Shown: one piece after another, positions 9,051-15,643 of the stretch | Position numbering within the stretch: position 1 is the stretch's first letter | Layout of the letters: each line of letters starts with the position of its first letter | Virus record (IMG/VR): IMGVR_UViG_3300005824_000036 | Span: 1-30,808 of that record | Length of the DNA stretch: 30,808 nt | Origin: a virus | Strand: one strand, 5' to 3' | Position numbers and translations under genes: made by a program | The notes under the pieces: generated by a model | Database searches by the model: none | Seen by the model: only the letters and a program-made list of their open reading frames with translations | Told to the model about the DNA's origin: nothing

Positions 9051-9569
9051 TCACTGAGGGCCCCAGATCTTCGTGGGGAAATTGTGCGTGGTCGAGTAGA
9101 TGTGACTGAACGGTGAGATCGCCACACCTGTCCTCAGTACGTCCAACTGGTACCCGGTGGGTGTCTTGACCAGAATAAACAGGCCAATACTCCGGGGTGA
9201 TGCCAAGGCAAAGTTCAGATCAACAAATGGGAAGTCATCATTCGCGACAGCCATCAGCAGATTACCCACAGCCTGCCCACCAATCATCGGGTGCGCGGTA
9301 CTCTGGAACCAGATCGGCTGGGGTCGGCAGAAGTTGAAGCTGGGTGAGTCAATGAACGCCTCGTTCGAAAAAGACTCCAGATTGCAGCGTTTGATGTAGC
9401 CGAAGAACGAGAACTGGATGTAGCCTCCGCTCTGGAACACCTGCAAGGATTCGCCACCCCGCGCTGGATTGATAAACAGGCCTGAGTTTTCAAGGGCTGG
9501 CAGCAGTGGCTGTGCCTGAGCGGTCAGGGTGAAAAGTGATAGTAGGATACCTGTGAGAATTGCTTTCAT
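9051..9569 (-). CDS. Secreted protein with signal peptide
   Basis: A 172-residue protein with a textbook Sec signal peptide (MKAILTGILLSLFTLTAQA, cut predicted after residue 19). The mature N terminus includes SGLFINPARGGES, resembling the 'GL(Y/W)xNPxRxGxG' motif common in exported proteins of gammaproteobacteria. Two cysteines (in KRCN and NFCR) could form a disulfide in the periplasm. GGAG sits 8 bases before the ATG. It is the last gene of the leftward operon, just before the terminator. An exported non-virion protein here suggests a host-modifying cargo gene; the function is unknown and it may derive from a host. Confidence 0.7.
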   Translation of the reverse strand: MKAILTGILLSLFTLTAQAQPLLPALENSGLFINPARGGESLQVFQSGGYIQFSFFGYIKRCNLESFSNEAFIDSPSFNFCRPQPIWFQSTAHPMIGGQAVGNLLMAVANDDFPFVDLNFALASPRSIGLFILVKTPTGYQLDVLRTGVAISPFSHIYSTTHNFPTKIWGPQ

Positions 9570-9609
9570 GTCATTACTCCAATAAGTGGCCTATGCCACG
9601 TCAAATATA

Positions 9610-9999
9610 TCAGTTTGTGTCAGGACTTGCAGTGTCGTCTAGGGCCTTACGCAGCATTTTGACAGCGTGGCTATTGGTGCATTGCGTATCGAGGTCAGTA
9701 ATTACTTTCTCAACCCGCGCAAGTTTGGCTTCGGCGGCTTCGGCGCGGCTCACGAAATCAGGCACATGTTTAGCGATACCATTAAGTGCTGCGGGGGAAA
9801 GGTCGTGCCAATTGCCCGGACACAAGACAGCCTCACCACAAACTCTCAAAACACGCTCCAACTCTTCAATGCGTTGGCGATCTTCGAGCATTGATTCAAG
9901 CAGTTCCAAAACCTCATGACCCTGAATGTCTATCAGTGCGGTTCCTTCTGCGAGTGACTCCATCCACTCGGAAAACCTTTCATCCGTCATCCTGCTCAT
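9610..9999 (-). CDS. Hypothetical coiled-coil protein
   Basis: A 129-residue protein starting MSRMTDERF; the ATG overlaps the previous stop as ATGA, which decides the start over longer options. Residues about 30-60 (VLELLESMLEDRQRIEELERVL) and about 88-115 (RAEAAEAKLARVEKVI) are heptad-like and probably form coiled coils. Two short cysteine-containing segments lie between. No known family is recognised. It is co-transcribed with the SSB-like and DUF7694-like genes and may be an accessory DNA-metabolism or structural adaptor protein, but that is only context. Confidence 0.6.
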   Translation of the reverse strand: MSRMTDERFSEWMESLAEGTALIDIQGHEVLELLESMLEDRQRIEELERVLRVCGEAVLCPGNWHDLSPAALNGIAKHVPDFVSRAEAAEAKLARVEKVITDLDTQCTNSHAVKMLRKALDDTASPDTN

Positions 10000-10358
10000 T
10001 TCAGCCCCACGAATATAGTTGGCGGAAGATCGTAATCGTGCTTTACCTTCTTCCACAGGTGCAGGCAGTGCGGGTGGTTGTTCACGTATTCCGACTTCTT
10101 CGGGTGGAACTGGACCACGGTTTCCTCCTCGTCCCAGAACAGATCCTTGATGATGCACATCTCAGTCCAGTTGGGGCAGCGTTTCTCCATGGACACACTG
10201 ACATGCTCCCAGTCTGGGTCACAGGTGCCGCTCGAGATAATGAACAGGCCCCGTTTGGCGGCGTAAAAGGCCCCGTGCATGTCGCCGGGCTCGGATGGAG
10301 GAAACGAGCGAGGTTGGATCCTCGCTCTCTCCAGTTGGGGTGGTGGGGTGGATCTCAT
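9996..10358 (-). CDS. DUF7694-like phage protein
   Basis: A 120-residue protein. The central block (about residues 48-104: DWEHVSVSMEKRCPNWTEM, then KDLFWDEEETVVQFHP, then YVNNHPHCLHLW) matches a family of unknown function, widespread in phages and plasmids, that I recall as DUF7694. Conserved Trp, His and Cys residues hint at a compact fold with possible metal binding. The ATG lies two bases after the SSB-like stop; an internal Met at residue 27 is an alternative start, closer to the conserved block. Its steady association with phage recombination genes suggests a role in DNA metabolism, unproven. Confidence 0.7.
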   Translation of the reverse strand: MRSTPPPQLERARIQPRSFPPSEPGDMHGAFYAAKRGLFIISSGTCDPDWEHVSVSMEKRCPNWTEMCIIKDLFWDEEETVVQFHPKKSEYVNNHPHCLHLWKKVKHDYDLPPTIFVGLK

Positions 10359-10360
10359 GG

Positions 10361-10645
10361 TCAGAACGGGATGTCGTCTTGAGTGCCAGCCTGACCGGAT
10401 CTGCCAGAGTCACGGAAACCCTGCTGCTTTTGCTGCCTCGGTTTCTGGCTGCTGCTGTTGTCATCCTCGAACACCGAGAACCAGATCCCCTCGGGGTGTT
10501 CCACCAGTGGCAGGGACTCCAGCTTGACCCGCAGTCCGTTGTCCGTTTGCAGCACGATGCCGTGGAATGTCCAGCGAGTTTTCTCCTCGCCGTCCTTCTG
10601 GTACTTACCTGCAGGGCAGGCTAATTTTCCGACTACTGTGGCCAT
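10361..10645 (-). CDS. Small single-stranded-DNA-binding-like protein
   Basis: A 94-residue protein whose layout copies bacterial SSB: an N-terminal beta-rich region (about 1-63, ending EGIWFSVFED) large enough for a compact OB-type fold, a Gln/Ser/Arg-rich flexible linker (65-88), and a terminal acidic-hydrophobic tip, DDIPF, the same ending used by SSB to recruit partner proteins. It lies downstream of an annealase and exonuclease, where an SSB is expected. Its start overlaps the previous TAA (TAATG). The N-terminal fold is not one I can match by sequence, so SSB identity rests on the tail, architecture and neighbours. Confidence 0.6.
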   Translation of the reverse strand: MATVVGKLACPAGKYQKDGEEKTRWTFHGIVLQTDNGLRVKLESLPLVEHPEGIWFSVFEDDNSSSQKPRQQKQQGFRDSGRSGQAGTQDDIPF

Positions 10646-10827
10646 TACAGCCCTCCTTTGCTTTTGATGCCGCGAACAATCTCGCTGATTCGCACGGCAG
10701 TCACGTCGAACAGTTCTGCCAGTGCACGTTGCGGGATGAAGGGAAACTCGGTTTTAAACGCTCGGATCCGGGCCCGTTGTTTCGGGCTGATCGTCAGCGG
10801 TTTCTTGCAGTGTCTACACGGTTCCAT
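10645..10827 (-). CDS. Small DNA-binding protein with CxxC and HTH-like region
   Basis: A 60-residue basic protein. I start it at the ATG at 10827, which has AGGA 7 bases upstream; an ATG 36 bases earlier would overlap the exonuclease gene by 50 bases. The N terminus has MEPCRHCKK, half a zinc-ribbon. Residues about 15-55 (ISPKQRARIRAFKTEF, then IPQRALAELFDVTAVRISEIVRG) resemble a helix-turn-helix in which ALAELFDVTAVRISEI forms the turn and recognition helix. It probably binds DNA, as a regulator or recombination accessory. It sits between the exonuclease and SSB-like genes. Confidence 0.6.
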   Translation of the reverse strand: MEPCRHCKKPLTISPKQRARIRAFKTEFPFIPQRALAELFDVTAVRISEIVRGIKSKGGL

Positions 10828-11440
10828 ATTCGATTCCTGTGATTTCGATGAAGGCGGTTTCAAACGCCTCCTTGTAGTTGGCCATCATGTTCCTCAGGGT
10901 CGCCGTGTATTCGTCAGGCAGCACTTTGATGATGATGGGCTGGGTAAGGGGGCAGTACGCGATAAAGTAGGCGTACGGGGCCCCTGTGATCGCCAGAGCG
11001 AAGTGAACCTGAGGCAAGTGCTCGGTCGGAACTCCGCCATCGAGGATCCACTGGATCATGGTCGTGGGTGCAGGCACCTTGGCCTCGATCGGGATCAGTT
11101 GATCGCCGTCCCACATGATCGCGTCCGGGCTTAAACCAAAAACGTGATCGTCCGATTCGATGAATCCACAGGGCTCGGTTTCGCCAACCTCCACAGCAAA
11201 CCAGTTCAGGCACTCCTGCTCCATGTCGATGCCACGCTGTACCCAGTAGGTGGGGTGGAAGGATTCTGGATCCTGCCACCCCATTTTCTCTGCGATGTTG
11301 CGAGCGATCGACTTTTTGTACTGGCTCGATGGCTTGCCGGTCGGGGTGATCAGGGTGCTGGCCTCCGATGCCGTCATCTTGCCGACACGGAGTTTGTGCC
11401 ACTCCTCAGATCGTTGTTCCAGTGAGAGGTGAAGGATCAT
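10814..11440 (-). CDS. YqaJ/lambda-exonuclease family recombination nuclease
   Basis: A 208-residue PD-(D/E)XK nuclease of the YqaJ family, which resects double-stranded ends 5' to 3' for strand annealing. Key residues are visible: Glu74 in RGIDMEQE, Asp106 in GLSPDAI, Glu119 and Lys121 in PIEAKVP, and Gln144 in the following helix (LPQVHFALAITG). The N-terminal SLEQRSEEWHKLRVGKMTASE is also typical. Length fits stand-alone phage members. The start overlaps the annealase stop (ATGA), so the exonuclease and annealase are translated together, like lambda Exo and Beta in function though with a different annealase fold. Confidence 0.9.
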   Translation of the reverse strand: MILHLSLEQRSEEWHKLRVGKMTASEASTLITPTGKPSSQYKKSIARNIAEKMGWQDPESFHPTYWVQRGIDMEQECLNWFAVEVGETEPCGFIESDDHVFGLSPDAIMWDGDQLIPIEAKVPAPTTMIQWILDGGVPTEHLPQVHFALAITGAPYAYFIAYCPLTQPIIIKVLPDEYTATLRNMMANYKEAFETAFIEITGIEYGTV

Positions 11441-12081
11441 TTACCCTTCCTCATTTTCTTCTCAGCAGCCTCGGCCTTGATGCGTTTCACCTTGGCCTCG
11501 AGCAGGCCTTTGGCGGAGGTGAACCGCTCACTGGGCAGATCCTTCAACTCGTCCACCTCGCACCAGCGCAGGAAGGTGTGGATCTGGGTGTCCGACTTGG
11601 CGATCAGATCGGTCAGGATCTCCAACTGTGCCTCGGTGATCGGGTCGTCCAGCTTGCCCACGGGGATCGCGTGATCGGACCACAGGTTCAGGCCCAGACC
11701 GGCGAATGCCAGTGCCTTGACCAGCACACGCTGGCGGCTGTCGTTTACCTGCCGTGCAGTGGGGTTGGGGATCGGGTTGAAAAACATGTCCATGACAGCC
11801 AGCCGGGCATTGGTGAACTGCTGGTTCTTGCCATCGTCGGAGATGATCACATCGACCTCGACCTCGACCGTACCATCCGGGTGAATCAGATCCTTGCGGT
11901 GAGAGTAGGTCGATGCGGGGAACTTGCGTTTCAGAAGCATCCATGCGGTAGACCACGACAGGTAGCATACGGCAGGGCGTTTGGCGGTTGCCTCGATCCA
12001 CTCGATGTGGACATCGGTTTCAATGCGGGAAAGGGTTTTCCAGACATACTCTGGAAACAGTACTGACTGTTCGTCTGACAT
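11437..12081 (-). CDS. DUF1071/Sak3-type single-strand annealing protein
   Basis: A 214-residue protein with the marks of the DUF1071 (Sak3-like) annealases: YLSWSTAWMLLKRKFP, then a beta-rich stretch, then FTNARLAVMDMFFNPIPNP, and the signature NDSRQRVLVKALAFAGLGLNLW. These proteins pair complementary single strands made by the partner exonuclease. The C-terminal 65 residues are helical and charged, ending KAEAAEKKMRKGK, perhaps an SSB-binding or DNA-binding tail. The start is preceded by GAGGATTTTGAAATG, the ribosome binding block reused at several early genes. A promoter (12119-12148) faces it, and an operator overlaps this promoter. Confidence 0.82.
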   Translation of the reverse strand: MSDEQSVLFPEYVWKTLSRIETDVHIEWIEATAKRPAVCYLSWSTAWMLLKRKFPASTYSHRKDLIHPDGTVEVEVDVIISDDGKNQQFTNARLAVMDMFFNPIPNPTARQVNDSRQRVLVKALAFAGLGLNLWSDHAIPVGKLDDPITEAQLEILTDLIAKSDTQIHTFLRWCEVDELKDLPSERFTSAKGLLEAKVKRIKAEAAEKKMRKGK

Positions 12082-12118
12082 TTCAAAATCCTCTTGGCCG
12101 TGAAATTACGGTAGGTTA

Positions 12119-12148
12119 ACTATACCATAGTGTTGTTTGGTATCACAA
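12119..12148 (-). promoter_or_regulatory. Sigma70-like promoter for the annealase operon
   Basis: Read leftward: TTGTGA (12148-12143), an 18-base spacer, and TATAGT (12124-12119), giving a start near 12112 and a leader of about 30 bases to the annealase ATG. The spacing is good, the -35 is partial. It overlaps the inverted repeat at 12122-12143, so a protein bound there would block it. Confidence 0.5.
12122..12143. promoter_or_regulatory. Candidate operator between divergent promoters
   Basis: An inverted repeat ATACCA, 10 bases, TGGTAT. The 16-bp centre-to-centre spacing, about one and a half helical turns, suits a small dimeric HTH repressor. It covers the -10 of the leftward promoter and touches the -35 of the rightward one. 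The HTH gene it faces is the natural candidate regulator. Confidence 0.45.
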
Positions 12149-12162
12149 GTGTCCTGTACTAT
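12133..12162 (+). promoter_or_regulatory. Sigma70-like promoter for the HTH regulator gene
   Basis: TTGTTT at 12133-12138, an 18-base spacer and TACTAT at 12157-12162, with a likely start near 12169. It reads into the HTH gene whose ATG is at 12213. It overlaps the divergent annealase promoter, suggesting that the two are controlled together. Confidence 0.45.
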
Positions 12163-12212
12163 GCGGCATGGTGATTAAATCATCTCACCCCAACAATGTA
12201 CGGAGAAAAAAC

Positions 12213-12413
12213 ATGTCGTTAATGAAAGTACTGGCATCGAACGTCAAACGTCTGGTGGAAGCAAAGGGTCGGAAGCTGCACATGGGCCTGCCCAACACCT
12301 CAGCCCGGCAGTTGTACCGGATCAAGAAGGGGAACACGGATCCAAAGCTGTCCACTCTGGAAGCACTCGCTGAAGATCTGGATGTCCGGGTAGTGGATCT
12401 GCTCGAGGAGTAG
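12213..12413 (+). CDS. Small HTH (XRE/Cro-like) transcription regulator
   Basis: A 66-residue protein. The ATG at 12213 is preceded by GGAG with a 7-base gap; an earlier in-frame GTG at 12168 lies at the predicted transcription start and is less likely. The fold pattern is Cro/C1-type: a first helix (LASNVKRLVEAKG), then NTSARQLYRIKKGNTDPKLSTLEALAEDLDV, where SARQLYRIKKG is the recognition region and STLEALAEDLDV the fourth helix. No dimer or cleavage domain is present, so it is Cro-sized, not a full CI repressor. It faces away from the annealase operon with a shared operator between them, so it probably represses that operon and itself. Confidence 0.75.
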   Translation: MSLMKVLASNVKRLVEAKGRKLHMGLPNTSARQLYRIKKGNTDPKLSTLEALAEDLDVRVVDLLEE

Positions 12414-12418
12414 TAAGT

Positions 12419-12464
12419 AGGGCCTGCCGGATTGAAATGACATCAAGCCTGACCGGCAGGCCCT
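12419..12464. terminator. 12-bp inverted repeat between convergent genes
   Basis: AGGGCCTGCCGG at 12419-12430 and CCGGCAGGCCCT at 12453-12464 form a perfect GC-rich stem with a 22-base loop. It begins six bases after the HTH stop and ends seven bases before the convergent DUF1364 stop. Neither side has a T-tract, so it is not a classic intrinsic terminator; it may stop or protect transcript ends from both directions. Confidence 0.5.
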
Positions 12465-12471
12465 GTGAGGA

Positions 12472-12780
12472 TCAGGCCTGACCCAATTTGATTATACCGA
12501 TGCGAATGAAGTATCGCTGGGTTTCGTAAATACCCCGCAACCACGCCTCCGCAATGTCTACCGGCTCAACCATCGCTTGATGCGCCGGGGTGCGTCCATC
12601 AACGATATCGTGACAAGATCTGCAACCAAACGCCGCCCAGTGATCAGGGGATTTGAATCCTCGTCCGTCATCGATGCAGGGTGCGTGGCAGAGGACTGTT
12701 TCCTCTGGCGCATTAGTGCAACCCGGCAACCGCAGGGAACAAGGGCGCATTTTTGCAGCCTCTCTGAACCGGTCAGGCAT
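12472..12780 (-). CDS. DUF1364 HNH-like putative nuclease
   Basis: A 102-residue protein matching the lambdoid DUF1364 family: MRPCSLRLPGCTNAPEETVLCHAPC, then GRGFKSPDHWAAFGCRSCHDIVDGR. The conserved Cys pairs (CSLRLPGC, CRSCHD) and the His in LCHAPC suggest a zinc-stabilised HNH-type fold. The family lies with NinB-like and resolvase genes in lambdoid phages, so a nuclease role in recombination or DNA processing is likely, though activity is not shown for most members. Its ATG follows the upstream TAA directly. Confidence 0.8.
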   Translation of the reverse strand: MPDRFREAAKMRPCSLRLPGCTNAPEETVLCHAPCIDDGRGFKSPDHWAAFGCRSCHDIVDGRTPAHQAMVEPVDIAEAWLRGIYETQRYFIRIGIIKLGQA

Positions 12781-13125
12781 TTACTTGGTAACTCGACGGG
12801 ACAGTTGACGTGTACCGCCACCGTAGTGGGGGACCTCGCCTTGACCGGTGACAAGTGAAATGACGTGCTCTCTGTTGGAAACAACATACACTGGCCCTCC
12901 CATCCATTCCTCTGCCCATGATTTCTGGTTTTTGTTCAGCCCTTTGCGGCCGTAGCCGGTCTTGGGATTCTTGATCTCGACGAGGATATATCTCGTGCGA
13001 CACCATACAAGTATATCAGGTTTGCCGTCTCCAAGTAACGATAAATCAATGACATGGCAGAACATACTCTCGAACCACTTCACCACTTCCTTGTGGTTCA
13101 GGTCCTTTTTGCCGCGCTTATGCAC
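12781..13125 (-). CDS. VRR-NUC-like PD-(D/E)XK nuclease, GTG start
   Basis: I start at a GTG at 13125 whose eight bases GTGCATAA overlap the previous stop; it gives 114 residues. The frame stays open to an ATG at 13251, but that would overlap the upstream gene by 134 bases with an unlikely Cys/Trp-rich leader. The VRR-NUC pattern is clear: a helix (NHKEVVKWFESMF), then GDGKPDILVW with the catalytic Asp, and ILVEIKNPK with the Glu-x-Lys, followed by LNKNQKSWAEEW with a conserved Gln. Such stand-alone domains act as Holliday-junction or flap nucleases. It is grouped with NinB-like and helicase genes. Confidence 0.75.
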   Translation of the reverse strand: MHKRGKKDLNHKEVVKWFESMFCHVIDLSLLGDGKPDILVWCRTRYILVEIKNPKTGYGRKGLNKNQKSWAEEWMGGPVYVVSNREHVISLVTGQGEVPHYGGGTRQLSRRVTK

Positions 13126-13336
13126 TGGGCATCTGCATGTAACCCACCCGGTGCAGGTAGTTACATGCCCGTAACACACGATCCTGTTCGTTTCCCAAGG
13201 CCAGCCGGGAGGCTTGTTCCAGCGAGTCGCCGCAGGACAGCAGCAGGCCAAACCTCAGGGCATCCAGATCATGGATCATCAGGCCGTACTCACGGATGAA
13301 ATCACGGGGGGTCATCTCTCGTACTTGGATACTCAT
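13118..13336 (-). CDS. Hypothetical small helical protein
   Basis: A 72-residue protein, mostly helical (DFIREYGLMIHDLDALRFGLLLSCGDSLEQASRLAL). It overlaps the NinB-like stop (ATGA) and its own stop overlaps the next start by eight bases. I do not recognise a family. Its place inside the recombination operon suggests an accessory role in DNA processing. Confidence 0.55.
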   Translation of the reverse strand: MSIQVREMTPRDFIREYGLMIHDLDALRFGLLLSCGDSLEQASRLALGNEQDRVLRACNYLHRVGYMQMPSA

Positions 13337-13731
13337 TCGATCACCTCGTTCGGTTGGGGTATCAGCAGGCCCAGATTCTCAGCAGCCCACGCGATGATCC
13401 AGTCCCAGAACTGGCCGATCTCCTCGGCATTCATCGCGCTGGTACGTTTGATCGGTCGCTTGCGTTTGGATCCCAGCACCTCAAAAACCTCCCAGCCAGC
13501 ATACTCGCCCAGCAGGTAGTCCTTGATGTCCTCGACCGTGTGTCCCGTGTGATCCGCGATCATCTTCAACGGTACCGCATGAAGGTAACTGTTTTGTGGG
13601 AGCGTGCGTTTCTTCACGAACGGGGTGACGTTCACCTGCCATACCTTTTCGGGTGACAGGCTGCTAATCAGGTCACAGATCCTCCGCCTGTGTGCCTCAC
13701 CGGCAACGCCCTTGGCAATGATCTGTTTCAT
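13333..13731 (-). CDS. ninB: NinB-like recombination protein
   Basis: I start at the ATG at 13731, overlapping the previous TGA as ATGA; the frame is open further upstream but reads as a shadow. The 132-residue protein fits lambda NinB (Orf) in length and pattern: KRTLPQNSYLHAVPLKMIADHTG, then EDIKDYLLGEYAGWEV, and a C-terminal MNAEEIGQFWDWIIAWAAENLGLLIPQPNE. NinB binds single-stranded DNA and SSB and stands in for RecFOR in phage recombination. The SSB-like protein at 10361-10645 is a natural partner. Confidence 0.75.
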   Translation of the reverse strand: MKQIIAKGVAGEAHRRRICDLISSLSPEKVWQVNVTPFVKKRTLPQNSYLHAVPLKMIADHTGHTVEDIKDYLLGEYAGWEVFEVLGSKRKRPIKRTSAMNAEEIGQFWDWIIAWAAENLGLLIPQPNEVIE

Positions 13732-14201
13732 GGTGCGATCCTCAGTAGTTTGAACGAGCAAGGGGGCAGGCCGTAGTTCTCCACAATCAGGTCCTTTTCC
13801 TTGTCCTTGATCTTCACCACGGCAAACTCTGGGGCCTTGCTCACATCGAGCATGAAGGCATGGGTCAGCGTGTTGTCGACCACCATGACCAGATCCGGCG
13901 GTGCTTTGTTGTCCCACGACCTGACCGTGCTGAACACGATCATCGGGAAGTCGTTGATCTGCTCCATGCTGTAGTTCAATCCCTTCGCGTCGACAATGCG
14001 GGTCTTGCCGTTCTCGGGTGTGATGTGCAGATCCCCGGAGTCGGTTTCCCGGTCGTCGACATCCTCTGGCACGTGTAGCCGGGGGCAGAACACGTCGTAC
14101 CTGCCCGACCGGATGAAGAAGGAAGCTATCGCCCCCACTGCTGCCGTAGACCGTTTAAGCCTTTCACGGAACAATTCAAATCGTTCTTCTGCTGTTGTCA
14201 T
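13728..14201 (-). CDS. Hypothetical protein, PD-(D/E)XK-like pattern
   Basis: A 157-residue protein overlapping both the helicase stop and the NinB-like start by four bases. The middle part reads DSGDLHI, about ten residues, then RIVDAKGL, which resembles the Asp...Asp-x-Lys core of PD-(D/E)XK nucleases, followed by a helix-like stretch (MEQINDFPMIVFSTVRSW) and PPDLVMVVD. The N-terminal helix and the EVxK-like strands support an alpha/beta fold. I do not recognise a named family; a nuclease or DNA-end-binding role is inferred from the pattern and its position beside a helicase and NinB. Confidence 0.6.
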   Translation of the reverse strand: MTTAEERFELFRERLKRSTAAVGAIASFFIRSGRYDVFCPRLHVPEDVDDRETDSGDLHITPENGKTRIVDAKGLNYSMEQINDFPMIVFSTVRSWDNKAPPDLVMVVDNTLTHAFMLDVSKAPEFAVVKIKDKEKDLIVENYGLPPCSFKLLRIAP

Positions 14202-15643
14202 TTCGCGTACTTCCTCTTGATTGCGTTGTGTGCGGTAAACTTGCGATGTTCCTCAGCCAACCATGCCTGTAGCTTGGGTGACGGGGTGAGGATCTGCGAT
14301 CGGTTCAGGCCTTTGGGCCAGACCCCGGTGAGGGCCCGGTACTTGTGCGAGATCCAGCCGGTGCTGAAACCCTTGGACTGTGCCACGCAGTTGAGCATCG
14401 AGTAGATCTCCTGCTTGGATCCGTTGCGGGTCATCTCCTGCAGGTTCTCCTCGACTACCTCGATATCGGTCTTGGCTGCTGCCCTGAATCCACAGCAGGC
14501 ACAGATCCGGGTGCCCCGGGGTACCAGTGAATGGCACTTGGGGCAGTTCCATGGCAAGGGGTCGTCCTTCTGCCGAGTGTCACTATTCACGCCTTTTTCA
14601 CGGATGTCCAACTCGGTCGGCAGGTCGTCATCAGGGAATCCTAATCGTTCGATGTTGCCGGCATGGTCCAGTATCAGGGCGTGGTCCTTGTCGGGGTGCG
14701 TGCGAAGCAACCTGCCCAGCATCTGGATGTGGGTCGACAGGCTCCGGGTTGGCTTGGCGATGATGCCGCACATGATGTCCGGTTGGTCGTAACCCTTGGT
14801 CAGGACCTCGCAGTTCATCAGGACTTGGATCCTGCCATCGGAGAACCTGCCCATGACATCACGCCTGCGTTCCTCGGTATCCCTGCCGCACACGAAGTCT
14901 GCCTCCACGCCATGCAATCTGAATTGTTCGGCAAGGTGCTCGGCGTAGGCTACGTTGGGGGTGAACCCGATGGTCTTGAGCCCCTCGGCGTGTTTCTTCC
15001 AGTGCGACACGATGCCCCCGGTCAGGACATTCATCCGTTCGGCGGCATCATTGGCAGAATAGTCGCCGCCAGACTGCCGTACGCCCACCAGATTAGGCGA
15101 GGACGGGCCAAAAGCCCTGTACCTAGACAGGTACCCTGCCTCGATCAATTGTCGCGTTGTAGCCCCAACCACGAGGTCCTGCCAGTGGTTGCCCAGTCCC
15201 CGGGTAAATGGCGTAGCCGACAGACCGATGTACTTGCGGCTGTTCCAGCGTTCCATGATGTCGTAAATGATCTGGTGTTGGTCGTGCGCCTCGTCGACGA
15301 TGAACAGATCCGCCTGTGGCCAGTACTCCTTGGGCCTACGCTTGAGCGTCTGCAGTGAAACGATCTGAACCGGGGCGTGGGGTCGTTTCAACGGGTGGTT
15401 TCCCTGTATCACCCCGACATCGATGCCGTCCTCGATGAACCGATCGACGGTCTGGTCCAGCAGGGTCAGGCGATCGACGCAAAAGTTGATCCGCCTGTTG
15501 TGCTTCAATCCGTGCTTGATGATGTCGGATGCGATGCAAGACTTTCCTGAACCTGTCGGTAGCTGGAGCATGGTCCGGTCGTTCTGGCGGAGGGATCCGT
15601 ATATACCCCTCACGGCATCGACTTGGTAGGGTCGGAGGATCAT
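14198..15643 (-). CDS. SF2 DEAH-box helicase with zinc-binding insert
   Basis: A 481-residue superfamily 2 helicase. Visible motifs: Q-like RPYQ at 4-7, Walker A PTGSGKS at 29-35, Walker B DEAH at 117-120, motif III SAT at 142-144, and motif VI QMLGRLLR at 307-314. A zinc-ribbon-like CPKC...CACC (Cys367/370/381/384) follows the helicase core. The last 90 residues (YSMLNCVAQSKGFSTGWISHKYRAL) are helical and may contact DNA or a partner. It heads the recombination operon and probably unwinds or remodels DNA at replication or recombination intermediates. Its ATG overlaps the stop of an 11-codon leader ORF. Confidence 0.9.
   Translation of the reverse strand: MILRPYQVDAVRGIYGSLRQNDRTMLQLPTGSGKSCIASDIIKHGLKHNRRINFCVDRLTLLDQTVDRFIEDGIDVGVIQGNHPLKRPHAPVQIVSLQTLKRRPKEYWPQADLFIVDEAHDQHQIIYDIMERWNSRKYIGLSATPFTRGLGNHWQDLVVGATTRQLIEAGYLSRYRAFGPSSPNLVGVRQSGGDYSANDAAERMNVLTGGIVSHWKKHAEGLKTIGFTPNVAYAEHLAEQFRLHGVEADFVCGRDTEERRRDVMGRFSDGRIQVLMNCEVLTKGYDQPDIMCGIIAKPTRSLSTHIQMLGRLLRTHPDKDHALILDHAGNIERLGFPDDDLPTELDIREKGVNSDTRQKDDPLPWNCPKCHSLVPRGTRICACCGFRAAAKTDIEVVEENLQEMTRNGSKQEIYSMLNCVAQSKGFSTGWISHKYRALTGVWPKGLNRSQILTPSPKLQAWLAEEHRKFTAHNAIKRKYAK

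Noticed and set aside
9786-10382. A 198-codon plus-strand frame across the small leftward genes
   Set aside because: It overlaps three well supported leftward genes with ATGA-type junctions and has no ribosome binding site.
11368-12066. A 232-codon plus-strand frame across the exonuclease and annealase
   Set aside because: It mirrors the well supported annealase gene; the other strand has family motifs.
14663-15358. A 231-codon plus-strand frame inside the helicase
   Set aside because: It lies entirely within the helicase, which has all motifs in order.
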